Shown: piece by piece, positions 1 through 8,456 of the stretch
Layout of the letters: the number at the start of each line of letters is the position of its first letter
Position numbering within the stretch: the first letter of the stretch is position 1
Assembly (NCBI GenBank): GCA_947445225.1
Contig: CANFCX010000008.1
Location: 1-43,871, forward strand
Origin: Rhodospirillales bacterium
GTDB taxonomy: Bacteria > Pseudomonadota > Alphaproteobacteria > CACIAM-22H2
Length of the DNA: 43,871 nucleotides
Direction: 5' to 3'
Position numbers and translations under genes: made by a program
Notes under the pieces: generated by a model
Told to the model about the DNA's origin: nothing
Databases searched by the model: none
Seen by the model: only the letters and a program-made list of their open reading frames with translations

Positions 1-666
1 CAGGAGAAAACGCCGATAGGCGTCGCAGGCCCGGCCGCGCAAATCCGCATCGTCGGGTTTTTCCCATGCCGATTCGAGCGGCGCCCACAACGCCCGCCAT
101 TCCGCCGCGGCGCTAGCGCGCGGCTCGGCGTAGCAAAGCTTCCTGATCTCCGCCGACCAGGCCGCGTAATCGCCACCAAGGAGCGGCAGGTCGAGCAGCC
201 ACTCGCCGGGATAATCGACGATGTCGAGTGTAAGTCTTGCATTCTCCGCGATCCGCGACAGCAGCATGGCGCGCGGACGATAGTCGATGGCGAGACGCAA
301 CTCGCGCAATCCCGTCGTCGGCCGCGGCCAACGCGGCTCCTGGCCGCACAACGCGTCCAGCGTCTCGGTCAGGGGAAAGGCCGCGTAACGCCGGGGCGGC
401 AGATGGTGCGTCGCGCGGATACGCCCATCCTGCATGGCCCGGAACAGCGGGAGCCTTTGCCGGGCGGCCTCGTGCGGCAGCAACAGGTTATGGGCCAGCG
501 CGGTGGTCAGCACCGTCTTGCCGGCGCGCGACAGACCGGTGATGCCGAGGCTGACGCCGTGCGCGACGCTGCGGTCGAGAAAATCGGCGGCGTATTCCGC
601 GGCCGTGCCGAGCAGGCTTCGTCCCAGGGCGACCAACGCGTCGATATTTCCGCCGCGGCGTGTCAT
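1..666 (-). CDS. ycjX: YcjX-family P-loop ATPase/GTPase-like protein, 3' end beyond the window
   Basis: The N-terminal 222 codons of a YcjX (DUF463) protein; the C-terminus lies outside the left edge. A Walker A-like stretch, GLSRAGKT, sits near residues 43-50. The family-typical DYPGEWLLDLPLL follows near residue 150. In gammaproteobacteria ycjX is stress-associated and paired with ycjF, whose homologue would be expected beyond the edge. The protein is predicted cytoplasmic or peripheral to the membrane and its biochemical role is poorly defined. The ATG at 666 was chosen because the P-loop begins about 42 residues later, as usual for the family. Reading the frame upstream gives no better start before the stop at 751-753. 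Its start is 87 bp from the end of fccB, on the same strand. The family assignment is firm from the motifs; the function is not. Confidence 0.87.
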   Translation of the reverse strand, partial: MTRRGGNIDALVALGRSLLGTAAEYAADFLDRSVAHGVSLGITGLSRAGKTVLTTALAHNLLLPHEAARQRLPLFRAMQDGRIRATHHLPPRRYAAFPLTETLDALCGQEPRWPRPTTGLRELRLAIDYRPRAMLLSRIAENARLTLDIVDYPGEWLLDLPLLGGDYAAWSAEIRKLCYAEPRASAAAEWRALWAPLESAWEKPDDADLRGRACDAYRRFLL

Positions 667-753
667 CCCTGGCCGATCCAAGCTCCGGATTCTGTACCGA
701 CTTCGCGGGTCCTGAGTCGCCCGCGGCGACCCAGGATCTCGCGATAGTCGGTG

Positions 754-2040
754 TTAGCCATAGATGTCGGCGGTGATGCTGCGATACCAGCCTTCGGCGA
801 ACACGGCCTCGGCCTTGCGCGCGTCGAGCGGGGCTTCGCGCGGGCTGGTGCCGCCCGAATTGGGCACTTCGACGATGCCCTGCGGTCCCGGTTTGTAAAC
901 GCCGGCGACGCTGATGCCGTAGTCGGGACCGACCAGGCTGTAGCAGGTGTTGACGTAAGTCGGTGCTTCCGCCGGCTTGCCCTTCAACAAGTTGACCACG
1001 GCCATGGCGCAGACCTTGCCTTCGCTATTGGCCGCGAAGCCGGATTTCGGCAGGGCGCCGGCGATGCTGGAATCGCCGATGACGTGGATCCCGCGATGAA
1101 CCGTCGATTCGAATGTCACCGGATCGACCGGGCAAAAACCGGTTTGGTTGGTCAGCCCGGCGCTGCGCGCGATGGCGCCGGCCCATTGCGGCGCGATGAA
1201 ATTGATCACGTCGCCCTTGTGCTGGGCGAAATCGGTATGCAGCGTCATGGCGCCGGCATCGACGCGTTTGACGATGCCGTCCTTGCTGGCCGGAACCCAT
1301 TCGATCATGTCGCCGTACAGCGCCTTCCAGCCATCCTGGAACAAAGGCTGTTTCGAAAACATCTCCTTGGAATCGAGGATCAAGATTTTCGAGCGCGGTT
1401 TGGCTGCCTTCAGGTAATGGGCGATCATGGCGGCGCGTTCATAGGGGCCGGGCGGGCAGCGATAGGGATTGCCGGGCACCGACATAAGAACAACGCCGCC
1501 GTCGCGCATGGATTCGAGTTGCTGGCGCAGGAGAACCGTTTGCGCCCCCGCCTTCCAGGCATGGGGGATTTTTTCGCTGGCCGCTTCGTCATAACCGGGA
1601 ACGGCATCGAAGCGCAGATCGATGCCGGGCGAGACGATCAGCCGGTCGTAGGGAATGGGATCGCCCACCGCCAGCCGCACCGTCTTGGCCACGGGGTCGA
1701 TGACGGTCGCCGTGCCCAACACCTGCGTGACCCCGTTGGCGCGCAGGTTGATGAAACTGTGGGTAATCGAATCCATCGTGCGGAACCCGGCCAGCACGTA
1801 GTTGCTGAAAGGGCAGGTGATGTGGCTGCGGGCCGGATCGATCATGGTCACCTGGATGGCGGGATCGAACATGCGGACATATTTGGCCGCGGTCGCCCCG
1901 CCGAAGCCGCCACCGATGACAACCACGCGCGGCGCGGCCTGGGCGCGCACCGGCCGCGAAAAACCGGCCAAACCGATCCCGGCGGCGGCGCCAGCCACGA
2001 AGCGGCGGCGGGACAATCCATGAACGTTACTCTTGGTCAT
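754..2040 (-). CDS. fccB: Flavocytochrome c sulfide dehydrogenase, flavoprotein subunit (FccB-like)
   Basis: A 428-residue FAD protein of the sulfide:quinone reductase/FccB superfamily, expected to oxidise sulfide in the periplasm and pass electrons to FccA. A twin-arginine signal (SRRRFVAGAAAG, residues 9-20) directs export. The FAD-binding GGGFGG lies at residues 43-48. Three cysteines match the FccB pattern: C76 in ITCPFSNYV, the position of the 8-alpha-S-cysteinyl FAD link in the Allochromatium enzyme, and C195 (YRCPPGPYE) with C366 (NTCYSLV), the redox pair that handles sulfide. The second FAD motif, HVIGDSS, is near residues 319-325. It lies 21 bp after fccA on the same strand, as expected for an fccAB operon. 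The upstream soxYZ gene supports a sulfur role. Assignment to FccB rather than a quinone-reducing SQR rests on the Tat signal and the cytochrome partner. Confidence 0.93.
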   Translation of the reverse strand: MTKSNVHGLSRRRFVAGAAAGIGLAGFSRPVRAQAAPRVVVIGGGFGGATAAKYVRMFDPAIQVTMIDPARSHITCPFSNYVLAGFRTMDSITHSFINLRANGVTQVLGTATVIDPVAKTVRLAVGDPIPYDRLIVSPGIDLRFDAVPGYDEAASEKIPHAWKAGAQTVLLRQQLESMRDGGVVLMSVPGNPYRCPPGPYERAAMIAHYLKAAKPRSKILILDSKEMFSKQPLFQDGWKALYGDMIEWVPASKDGIVKRVDAGAMTLHTDFAQHKGDVINFIAPQWAGAIARSAGLTNQTGFCPVDPVTFESTVHRGIHVIGDSSIAGALPKSGFAANSEGKVCAMAVVNLLKGKPAEAPTYVNTCYSLVGPDYGISVAGVYKPGPQGIVEVPNSGGTSPREAPLDARKAEAVFAEGWYRSITADIYG

Positions 2041-2061
2041 AACCTTGCCTCCCTCCCGGTT

Positions 2062-2373
2062 CTAACGCGCAGGCTGGGCCCAATAACGGGCCACGGCTTC
2101 GAGTTCGGTGTCGGTATATCCCTTGGCGATGCGGCCCATGACCGTGGAGGCGCGTTGCCCGCTCTTGAAGCCGGCCAGGGATTCGAGAACGTTGGCGGCG
2201 GTCCGGCCCCACAAAGTCGGGATCGAACCCGGGCTGCGGCCCTCCGGGCCGTGGCAGCCGGCGCAGGAAAGCGCGAGCAGCACGGGATTGGCATCCTGGG
2301 CCTCGGCCGAGCTTGGTCCCCACAGAACGGCGCAAGCTGCGAGAAGCGCGGCTGCCATTGCTCTAGGTTTCAT
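2062..2373 (-). CDS. fccA: Class I c-type cytochrome, FccA-like subunit
   Basis: A 103-residue exported cytochrome c. A Sec signal peptide (about residues 1-25, ending SSAEA) precedes one haem site, C37-AG-C40-H41. M79 in STVMGRIAKGY is the likely sixth ligand. The protein is about the size of single-haem FccA forms, half that of the dihaem FccA of Allochromatium. It probably accepts electrons from FccB, the next gene, and passes them to the respiratory chain. A strong ribosome-binding site (GGGGAGGAAAATC) precedes the ATG. It is the first gene of the fccA-fccB unit. The HEPN gene ends 159 bp upstream, so a promoter for fccAB could lie in that gap, but no clear hexamers were recognised there. 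Confidence 0.9.
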   Translation of the reverse strand: MKPRAMAAALLAACAVLWGPSSAEAQDANPVLLALSCAGCHGPEGRSPGSIPTLWGRTAANVLESLAGFKSGQRASTVMGRIAKGYTDTELEAVARYWAQPAR

Positions 2374-2532
2374 GATTTTCCTCCCCTAGGATCGGTTCCC
2401 ATAAACGCACATTTGCCACAAGGTGGACCAGACGGCGAATCGTTCGGTCGTGTCTCAGTTTGAATTTCCGCTTCTGGCGCGGAGCGGGCGTTCGCATTTA
2501 ACGAAAGGAGGCCCAGTTCATCTGGAACTTGA

Positions 2533-3414
2533 CTAATGAATAGTCTCTCTGCGAGGCGGGGGTAGCTTGCCCTCGATAAGGACCCGCTGGAACGCGCAAC
2601 TCGCGAGGCGAAAAGACTGGATTACATCCTGCGAGTCCATGCCACGGCCTGCGTGTACCGTCTGCCCTCGCTTGTAGTACAATTTCTGTATCACCTGATA
2701 TGCGCGGTCCCGGTCGGATTCGTCCACCCCTATGTAATCAGACAGCGCCCTGCAGATAACCTTTGTCTTCTCCCGTTCGCCAGCGAGGTCGAACAGTATC
2801 TCAATAGCCGTCCAAACAAGGACTGTCCCCATTTCCGGTGTCGGGGTCCATTGGGCCTGATCGTAGACGGAGAAGGCTCGAAAGAAGCGTTCATCGTGAT
2901 ATAGCCGCGCTGCTACCGGCAACATATCGCTCAACCATGAAAGCTCCTTCTCGCCGGCTTCGATGCGCATAGCTGTGAAAGCTCCAATCTGATGTGACGC
3001 GCTCTCGAATGCAACGGCTTGCATTTCCTGGACGCGATGCCCTATCGAGTCGAATGGCATGTTTCCTATTACGGCGAGCCGGATCGGTGTTTGTATGCGA
3101 AGCCGTAGGACAGCCGCAACGAGCCAAATTGCCACTGACGGGGTCAACCCATCACAGCCACTCATGTCCGTAAGCTCGACTTGGACCCGACCTTCAAATA
3201 TGAAACCTCCGCGCACTGCGGCCCACGGCGCCGGATGGGGCGACTTCGGCGTTGGCGGGGGTGCAAATGCCATCATGGTAGCGCCAAATGTATCGACATA
3301 GACACGTCTGAGCGCGATGCCCGGCAAAACCTCGACCCTGTCGTTTGGCAGTTCGATTCCTGTGAGGCAACCGTAGATCGGCGGCGTCGAAGTGTCCCAC
3401 GCCTTCTCGGTCAC
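2533..3414 (-). CDS. HEPN-domain protein (Apea-like), possible defence RNase
   Basis: A 293-residue protein of unknown detailed function. The C-terminal third (residues about 195-285) resembles Apea-like HEPN domains. It has a helical LVWTAIEILFDL stretch, an acidic and basic helix, then LYYKRGQTVHAGR, in which R249-x4-H254 matches the HEPN catalytic motif. Many HEPN proteins are toxins or antiviral RNases; that this one is active is inference. The N-terminal ~190 residues are not recognised. The frame is open up to a TTG at 3459, but the GTG at 3414 is preferred because GGAGG lies six bases before it. GC content is visibly lower than in neighbours. The gene separates soxYZ from fccAB, which suggests later insertion. 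No antitoxin gene is adjacent. Confidence 0.68.
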   Translation of the reverse strand: MTEKAWDTSTPPIYGCLTGIELPNDRVEVLPGIALRRVYVDTFGATMMAFAPPPTPKSPHPAPWAAVRGGFIFEGRVQVELTDMSGCDGLTPSVAIWLVAAVLRLRIQTPIRLAVIGNMPFDSIGHRVQEMQAVAFESASHQIGAFTAMRIEAGEKELSWLSDMLPVAARLYHDERFFRAFSVYDQAQWTPTPEMGTVLVWTAIEILFDLAGEREKTKVICRALSDYIGVDESDRDRAYQVIQKLYYKRGQTVHAGRGMDSQDVIQSFRLASCAFQRVLIEGKLPPPRRETIH

Positions 3415-3420
3415 TTTTAT

Positions 3421-3425
3421 CCTCC
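3421..3425 (-). promoter_or_regulatory. Ribosome-binding site that sets the start of the HEPN gene
   Basis: On the minus strand GGAGG occupies these bases, followed by ATAAAA and then GTG at 3414-3412. The spacing of six is ideal, so this GTG is preferred over the in-frame TTG at 3459, which would overlap the end of soxYZ. Confidence 0.75.
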
Positions 3426-3451
3426 ATCTGCTGGACAGTGCTACCAATCGT

Positions 3452-4297
3452 TTACGCAACGACGATATTCGCCCGTTCCTCGTGCACCTGTCCCTTTTCG
3501 TCGGCCCATAGGAAATCGACCGGGCCGGAGGCCGCCGCGCGCATGAAAAACGTCAGGTAAGGATTGGCCGCGATTGCCGAAAAATACTCGGCGCGGACGA
3601 TCTCCTTGCCGCCCTGCGAACAAACGAAGCGGTTGACGATCAGGCGCGGGATCACCTGCCCCGCCATATCGATGCGCAGCCCCGATTCCATGTCGTGTTC
3701 GATCAGCGTGCGGATTTCGACAACCTCGCCGCCGCGGGCGAGCGGCGGCACCCGCACGCGGGCGGCCGCCATCTTCGGCCGCTCCGCCGGCCGCTCGACC
3801 GCGGGGGCGCCGGGGGCGCCGCAACCGCCAATCGTGACCGCGACCTCGGCCGCGGCGATCCAGGCCGAGCCGTCGCCCATCAGCGCGGCGACCTGGATGG
3901 TCTGGCTCTGGGCGAGACGGATGCGTGTGGTGAGCTTCGCCCGTCCGGATTGCGGCCCCAGGTAATAGGCCGCGACCTCGGGGTTGGGGTTGCCTTCGGC
4001 GACCACGAAGATCGCCCGCACGTGATCGATCGCGGTCATCGCGCTGTCGACGGCGACGGTGATTTCCACCGAATTGCCGTTATCGATCAATTGCGGCATT
4101 TCGATAGACACCCGGCCGCGTTTCGGCGCGACCCCGCCCAGCCATGCGCGCAGCCGGGCCTCGGCGCTTGCGGGGGTGGTTTGGGCCTGCCTGCCCGCCA
4201 CGCCAAACGCGGTCGCCCCGATGGCGCCCATGCCGGCGCGCAAGATTGCCCGCCGTGTGGGGAATCGCGGGTAACGATCGTGTTTGGCCTGGCCCAT
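3452..4297 (-). CDS. soxYZ: Fused SoxY-SoxZ sulfur carrier protein
   Basis: A 281-residue exported protein joining both subunits of the Sox carrier. A Tat signal ([12 protein letters not shown], residues 13-24) is followed by a SoxY domain (about 45-160) with [13 protein letters not shown] and TRIRLAQSQ. This ends in the swinging-arm motif GGCG with C159. A Pro/Ala-rich linker leads to a SoxZ domain (about 180-281) with [16 protein letters not shown] and [12 protein letters not shown]. In the two-subunit system the SoxY cysteine carries the sulfur intermediate at the extreme C-terminus; here it is internal. Fused SoxYZ-like carriers are also known beside quinoprotein dehydrogenases, so the cargo is not certain, but fccAB nearby favours sulfur. 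The ATG at 4297 is used; an in-frame TTG lies at 4324. No soxAX, soxB or soxCD is present in the window. Confidence 0.9.
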   Translation of the reverse strand: MGQAKHDRYPRFPTRRAILRAGMGAIGATAFGVAGRQAQTTPASAEARLRAWLGGVAPKRGRVSIEMPQLIDNGNSVEITVAVDSAMTAIDHVRAIFVVAEGNPNPEVAAYYLGPQSGRAKLTTRIRLAQSQTIQVAALMGDGSAWIAAAEVAVTIGGCGAPGAPAVERPAERPKMAAARVRVPPLARGGEVVEIRTLIEHDMESGLRIDMAGQVIPRLIVNRFVCSQGGKEIVRAEYFSAIAANPYLTFFMRAAASGPVDFLWADEKGQVHEERANIVVA

Positions 4298-4408
4298 GGC
4301 TAAAATCCCTGGCAACCCGCCCAACGACTACTCCCGTCCGCCCCCCCGCTCAAGAGGGGTCCGCCGCGGCGGCAAAGGAGAATCACGACCAATCCCGCCT
4401 TTCGTGCG

Positions 4409-4438
4409 TTGACACCGGCCCCGGTCTGCCACTATGGT
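4409..4438 (+). promoter_or_regulatory. Sigma-70-type promoter of rpmJ
   Basis: A perfect -35 hexamer TTGACA (4409-4414) is followed after 18 bases by TATGGT (4433-4438) as the -10. Initiation near 4445 would give a leader of about 20 bases containing the GAGGAA ribosome-binding site at 4453-4458. Read from the sequence only. Confidence 0.7.
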
Positions 4439-4464
4439 CGCGACCTTCGCGCGAGGAACGTATC

Positions 4465-4590
4465 ATGAAGGTCATCAATTCCCTGAAAACGGCCAAGAAG
4501 CGGCACAAGAACTGCCGCGTGGTGCGCCGCCGTGGGCGCGTCTATGTCATCAACAAGACCAATCCGCGTTTCAAGGCTCGCCAAGGATAG
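4465..4590 (+). CDS. rpmJ: 50S ribosomal protein L36 (bL36), 41-residue form
   Basis: A 41-residue basic protein of the large ribosomal subunit. The sequence starts [17 protein letters not shown] and ends [12 protein letters not shown], typical of the alphaproteobacterial, zinc-motif-poor form of L36: it has one cysteine instead of the CxxC...CxxxxH set of the short form. GAGGAA at 4453-4458 is well spaced before the ATG. A good promoter lies just upstream and a strong hairpin terminator follows within 30 bases, so the gene is a single-gene transcription unit, as is common for this form. A longer open frame extends upstream from 4144, but only this 41-codon part is conserved-looking. Confidence 0.95.
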   Translation: MKVINSLKTAKKRHKNCRVVRRRGRVYVINKTNPRFKARQG

Positions 4591-4615
4591 GCCAGCCGCG
4601 CGTTTGGGTTTGAGG

Positions 4616-4641
4616 AAGGCGGGCCGATGTCCCGCCTTTTC
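4616..4641. terminator. Intrinsic terminator after rpmJ
   Basis: A perfect 8-bp stem AAGGCGGG/CCCGCCTT with a 7-base loop is followed by TTCC and, a little later, TTTTT. It ends the rpmJ transcript and may also serve the convergent reductase gene, which ends at 4652. Confidence 0.82.
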
Positions 4642-4651
4642 CGTTTTTGGC

Positions 4652-5620
4652 CTATAGGTTGAGCGTCAGGATGCTGCCGGGTTTGACCCGCGCGCAGCAA
4701 ATCATCACCAACTTGAATTTCTGCTTGTCGATCGCGGTCATGGCTTGATCGCGATGCTCCGGCTCGCCATCGAGGTAGTTGGTGGCGCAGGTGCCGCAGA
4801 TTCCCTCCTCGCAGGAACTCTCGACATAGAATCCGGCGTCGCGAACCACATCGAGCATGCTGCGGTTCGGTGGCACGGTCAGGACGGCGCCGGTGCTGGC
4901 GATGCGGACATAGGAGGCCCCCGTTGGTTGGGCCGGCGCCACGCTGGGGGCAGCGGCGAAATATTCGTAATGCAGGGCTTCCGGCGGCCAATGCGAAGCG
5001 GCCTGTTTGATCGCCTCCATCATCGGCATCGGCCCGCAGCAATAAAGCTCCGCCCCATCGGCGCGTTGAGCGAGAAGCGATTTGATGTCGAGCCCTCGGC
5101 TGGGATCGCCGCCATCGTGGTGGAAGACGACGCGATCCTTGAACGGCGCCTGGGACAGGAGTTCGCGGAAAGCCGTGCGCTCGGGCGCACGCGTGGAATA
5201 ATGCAACACATAGGCGCGGCCGAGATGTTGCAGCCGCCGCGCCATGGCGAGCAGCGGCGTGATGCCGATGCCCCCGGCCAGGAGCAGGTATCGGTTGGCG
5301 CCCTCGGCCAGCGGGAAATTGTTGAGCGGCCGGCTGGTTTTGAGGAAGGCGCCGGGTTTGATCTCTTCGTACATGATGCGCGAGCCGCCGCGCCCGGCCG
5401 CTTCGCGCTGCACCGCGATGACGTAGCGATGGCCCTCCGCCGGGTCGTTGCACATCGAATATTGACGGATCAGGCCGCCGGGAAGGTGGATGTCCAGATG
5501 AGCGCCCGCCGTGAATTCTGGCAACAGCGCGTCGGTCGGATCGACCAGCTCATAGCTGTTGATCCCTTCCGCCTCGGGGGTCACGCGGTTGACGCGCAGT
5601 TTGAGAAGATCGCCGGCCAT
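4652..5620 (-). CDS. Phthalate dioxygenase reductase / VanB-type oxidoreductase
   Basis: A 322-residue single-chain electron-transfer reductase. It has an FMN-binding barrel (RQYSMCND, residues 52-59), an NAD-binding domain (LLAGGIGITPLLAM, about 113-126; CCGPMPMM, 194-201) and a C-terminal plant-type 2Fe-2S ferredoxin domain. The ferredoxin has C270, C275 and C278 in SSCEEGICGTC and a fourth cysteine at 308 or 309. The order FMN-NAD-2Fe2S is that of the PDR family, which passes electrons from NADH to a Rieske oxygenase. No Rieske oxygenase gene is in the window, so the partner is unknown. It is transcribed divergently from glcD across a 119-bp gap and ends beside the rpmJ terminator. Family assignment is firm; the substrate pathway is not known. 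Confidence 0.92.
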   Translation of the reverse strand: MAGDLLKLRVNRVTPEAEGINSYELVDPTDALLPEFTAGAHLDIHLPGGLIRQYSMCNDPAEGHRYVIAVQREAAGRGGSRIMYEEIKPGAFLKTSRPLNNFPLAEGANRYLLLAGGIGITPLLAMARRLQHLGRAYVLHYSTRAPERTAFRELLSQAPFKDRVVFHHDGGDPSRGLDIKSLLAQRADGAELYCCGPMPMMEAIKQAASHWPPEALHYEYFAAAPSVAPAQPTGASYVRIASTGAVLTVPPNRSMLDVVRDAGFYVESSCEEGICGTCATNYLDGEPEHRDQAMTAIDKQKFKLVMICCARVKPGSILTLNL

Positions 5621-5739
5621 GATCGTTTCAAGGTTAGGGAGGCATCTATATGGCTTGGCGCGCGGCCGGACTCAATAACGTTGCGGACGGATGTGTGTGA
5701 AGCTTCGGCCGGCCATGGAAAAGTGCTAAACGAGCCGGC

Positions 5740-7227
5740 ATGTTGATGCCAACGCCCGATTCCGGCGTCATCGCCCGCCGCGCCGACATCGCCGCGGCGT
5801 TGCGCCGGATTCTGCCCATCGACTCGGTCATCGACGCCGAAGATGCCCGCCGCGCCTATGAATGCGACGCGCTCACGGCATACCGCCAAAGCCCGATGCT
5901 CGTGGTTCTGCCGCGTAGCACAGACGAGGTCAGCCGCGTCCTCGCCTATTGCCATGGCGAGGGGATCAAGGTCGTGCCGCGCGGCGCCGGCACCTCGCTG
6001 TCGGGCGGGGCGCTGCCGCTGGCCGATGGCGTGTTGCTGGGACTCGGCAAGTTCAACCGCATCCTCGACATCGATTTTGCCAATCGCTGCGTCACCGCCC
6101 AGCCGGGTGTCACCAATTTGGCCATCACCCAGGCGGTGGCGGGCGCGGGCTTTTATTACGCGCCCGATCCGTCCAGCCAAATCGCTTGTTCGATCGGCGG
6201 CAATGTCGCCGAAAATTCCGGCGGCGTTCACTGCCTCAAATACGGGCTCACGACGAATAATCTGCTCGGCGTCGAGATGGTCCTGATGAATGGCGAGGTC
6301 GTGCGCCTGGGCGGCAAACATTTCGATTCCGGCGGCTACGATCTGATGGGAATTGTGACCGGGTCGGAGGGCCTGCTTGGGGTCATCATCGAAGTGACCG
6401 TACGCATCTTGCCCAAACCGCCCCATGCGCGGGCGCTGCTGCTCGGCTTCGATGCCAACGAAACCGCGGGCGCTTGCGTGGCCGCGATTATCGCCGACGG
6501 TATCATCCCCGCCGGCATGGAGATGATGGACCGGCCGGCGATTCACGCCGCCGAGGATTTCGTCCAGGCCGGCTACCCGCGCGACGTGGCGGCGCTGCTG
6601 ATCGTGGAGCTGGACGGAACCTTGGCCGAGGTCGACGAACTGGTCGGCAAGGTCGAGGCGATCGCCCGCCAATCCGGAGCCGTCTCGGTGCGGTCCAGCG
6701 CGAGCGAGGCGGAGCGGGCGCGATTCTGGGCCGGGCGTAAGGCGGCGTTTCCCGCGGTCGGTCGGATTTCGCCCGATTATTTCTGCATGGACGGCACGAT
6801 TCCCCGCAAGAAGCTGGCCGAAGTTCTGACCCGCATGGCCGAGATGGCGACGCGATACGGCTTGCGCGTCGCCAACGTCTTCCACGCCGGCGACGGCAAC
6901 CTTCATCCCCTGATCCTCTACGACGCCAATCGCCCCGGCGATCTGGAGAAGGCCGAGGCGTTCGGCGCCGATATACTGAAGCTGTGCGTCGCGGTCGGCG
7001 GCGTGTTGACCGGCGAACATGGCGTCGGCGTCGAGAAACGCGATTTGATGGGCACCATGTTCTCCGATGTCGATCTCGATCAGCAGCTTCGGTTGAAATG
7101 CGCCTTCGATCCGGGCGGGCTGCTCAATCCCGGCAAGGTGTTCCCGGTGCTGCATCGCTGCGCGGAGATGGGGCGCGTCCATATCCATCGCGGTGTTACC
7201 CGTTTCCCCGAACTGCCGAGGTTCTGA
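5740..7227 (+). CDS. glcD: Glycolate oxidase, FAD-binding subunit GlcD
   Basis: A 495-residue FAD-linked oxidase of the GlcD/D-lactate dehydrogenase family, which oxidises glycolate to glyoxylate as part of the membrane-associated GlcDEF complex. The PCMH-type FAD domain shows VPRGAGTSLSGGALP (about residues 79-93) and DPSSQIACSIGGNVAENSGG (about 144-163). The C-terminal cap domain has NVFHAGDGNLHP and LTGEHGVGVEKR, the usual FAD-linked oxidase signatures. Length fits the family (about 495-500). The gene begins glcDEF, with glcE starting 2 bases after its stop. Two ATGs lie close together (5740 and 5746); the first is given. The ribosome-binding site is weak. Confidence 0.95.
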   Translation: MLMPTPDSGVIARRADIAAALRRILPIDSVIDAEDARRAYECDALTAYRQSPMLVVLPRSTDEVSRVLAYCHGEGIKVVPRGAGTSLSGGALPLADGVLLGLGKFNRILDIDFANRCVTAQPGVTNLAITQAVAGAGFYYAPDPSSQIACSIGGNVAENSGGVHCLKYGLTTNNLLGVEMVLMNGEVVRLGGKHFDSGGYDLMGIVTGSEGLLGVIIEVTVRILPKPPHARALLLGFDANETAGACVAAIIADGIIPAGMEMMDRPAIHAAEDFVQAGYPRDVAALLIVELDGTLAEVDELVGKVEAIARQSGAVSVRSSASEAERARFWAGRKAAFPAVGRISPDYFCMDGTIPRKKLAEVLTRMAEMATRYGLRVANVFHAGDGNLHPLILYDANRPGDLEKAEAFGADILKLCVAVGGVLTGEHGVGVEKRDLMGTMFSDVDLDQQLRLKCAFDPGGLLNPGKVFPVLHRCAEMGRVHIHRGVTRFPELPRF

Positions 7228-7229
7228 CC

Positions 7230-8450
7230 ATGGGCAAACTCATCAAACCGCGCGACGCCAAGGAAACCGCCGAGGGCATCGCCTGGGCCGCCGCCGACAA
7301 AGTGGCGCTCGAAATTGTCGGCGCCGGCACCAAGCGCAATCTGGGTCGGCCGGTCGCCGCGGACCATGTGCTCGATCTTTCGGCGCTGGCCGGGGTGCGC
7401 GATTACGAGCCGGCGGAGCTGGTGCTGACCGCGGGCACGGGAACCAAGATCGCCGAAATCGAATCGATGTTGACCGCCGCCAATCAGGAACTGGCCTTCG
7501 AGCCGCCGGATTGGGGGCCGATATGGGGAGCCGAGGCCGGCGAAGCGACGCTGGGCGGCATCATCGCCTGCAACCTTTCCGGGCCGCGGCGGATCAAATC
7601 CGGCGCCGCCCGCGATCATCTTCTGGGCGTCGCGGCGGTCAGCGGTCGCGGCGAAATCTTCAAGGCCGGCGGGCGGGTGGTGAAAAACGTCACCGGTTAT
7701 GATCTATGCAAGCTGCTGGCCGGTTCCTACGGCACGCTGGCGGCGCTGACGGAGGTTTCGGTGAAGGTGCTGCCGCGGCCGGAGAAGCTGCGGTCGGTGC
7801 TGGTCTTCGGCCTCAATGCGGAAAAAGCCGTAGCGGCGATGGCGACCGCGCTCAACAGCCCCAACGACGTGTCCGGCGCCGCCTATCTGCCCCGGCCGAT
7901 CGCGGGGGTCACGGGCGTGGCCCGCGTCGTCGATCCGGGAACCTCGGTCGTCGCCCTGCGTGTCGAGGGCACGGAAGCGTCCACGCTCGCCCGCAACGAC
8001 GCGCTCCGCGAATTGCTCGCCCCCTTCGGTGCGATCGAGGAATTGCACGGCATGAATTCGAGCCGCTTCTGGCGCGGCATCCGCGATGCGACGTATTTCG
8101 TCGCCGGGGAAAACATGATCTGGCGCATCTCCGTGCCGCCGGCGCAAGGCGCCGCCGTCGCCCTGAGCCTCGCCGACAGCCTCGAAGCCTATTTCTACCT
8201 CGATTGGGGCGGCGGTTTGATCTGGCTTTCCGCGCCGGAAAAGGCCGATGCCGGCGCCCCGACGATCCGTGCCGCCATCGCCGGCTGCGGCGGCCATGCG
8301 ACGCTGATCCGCGCATCGGCGGCGGTGCGCGAAGCCGTTCCGGTGTTCGAGCCGCAGGAACCGGCGCTGGCCGCGCTGTCGCGGCGCGTGAAGGACGCCT
8401 TCGATCCCCTCCACATCCTCAACCCCGGCCGGATGGTCGCGGATCGATAG
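7230..8450 (+). CDS. glcE: Glycolate oxidase, FAD-binding subunit GlcE
   Basis: A 406-residue second FAD-binding subunit of glycolate oxidase. The N-terminal half has the PCMH FAD fold: EIVGAGTKRNLG (about 27-38), LGGIIACNLSGPRR (about 111-124) and GGRVVKNVTGYDLCKLLAGSYG (starting near 148). The last two are typical of GlcE. The C-terminus ends DAFDPLHILNPGRM, the usual FAD-linked oxidase tail. The start is the ATG two bases after the glcD stop, indicating translational coupling. glcF follows after 6 bases. Size is slightly above that of the E. coli protein (350), within the range for alphaproteobacteria. Confidence 0.95.
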   Translation: MGKLIKPRDAKETAEGIAWAAADKVALEIVGAGTKRNLGRPVAADHVLDLSALAGVRDYEPAELVLTAGTGTKIAEIESMLTAANQELAFEPPDWGPIWGAEAGEATLGGIIACNLSGPRRIKSGAARDHLLGVAAVSGRGEIFKAGGRVVKNVTGYDLCKLLAGSYGTLAALTEVSVKVLPRPEKLRSVLVFGLNAEKAVAAMATALNSPNDVSGAAYLPRPIAGVTGVARVVDPGTSVVALRVEGTEASTLARNDALRELLAPFGAIEELHGMNSSRFWRGIRDATYFVAGENMIWRISVPPAQGAAVALSLADSLEAYFYLDWGGGLIWLSAPEKADAGAPTIRAAIAGCGGHATLIRASAAVREAVPVFEPQEPALAALSRRVKDAFDPLHILNPGRMVADR

Positions 8451-8456
8451 CGGCCG

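Noticed and set aside
751-2463. Plus-strand open frame of 570 codons opposite fccAB
   Set aside because: The minus strand carries clear FccB and FccA motifs; the plus-strand frame is low-complexity and a product of high GC third positions.
5581-7188. Minus-strand open frame of 535 codons opposite glcD
   Set aside because: glcD on the plus strand has full family motifs; the antisense frame has no recognisable domain.
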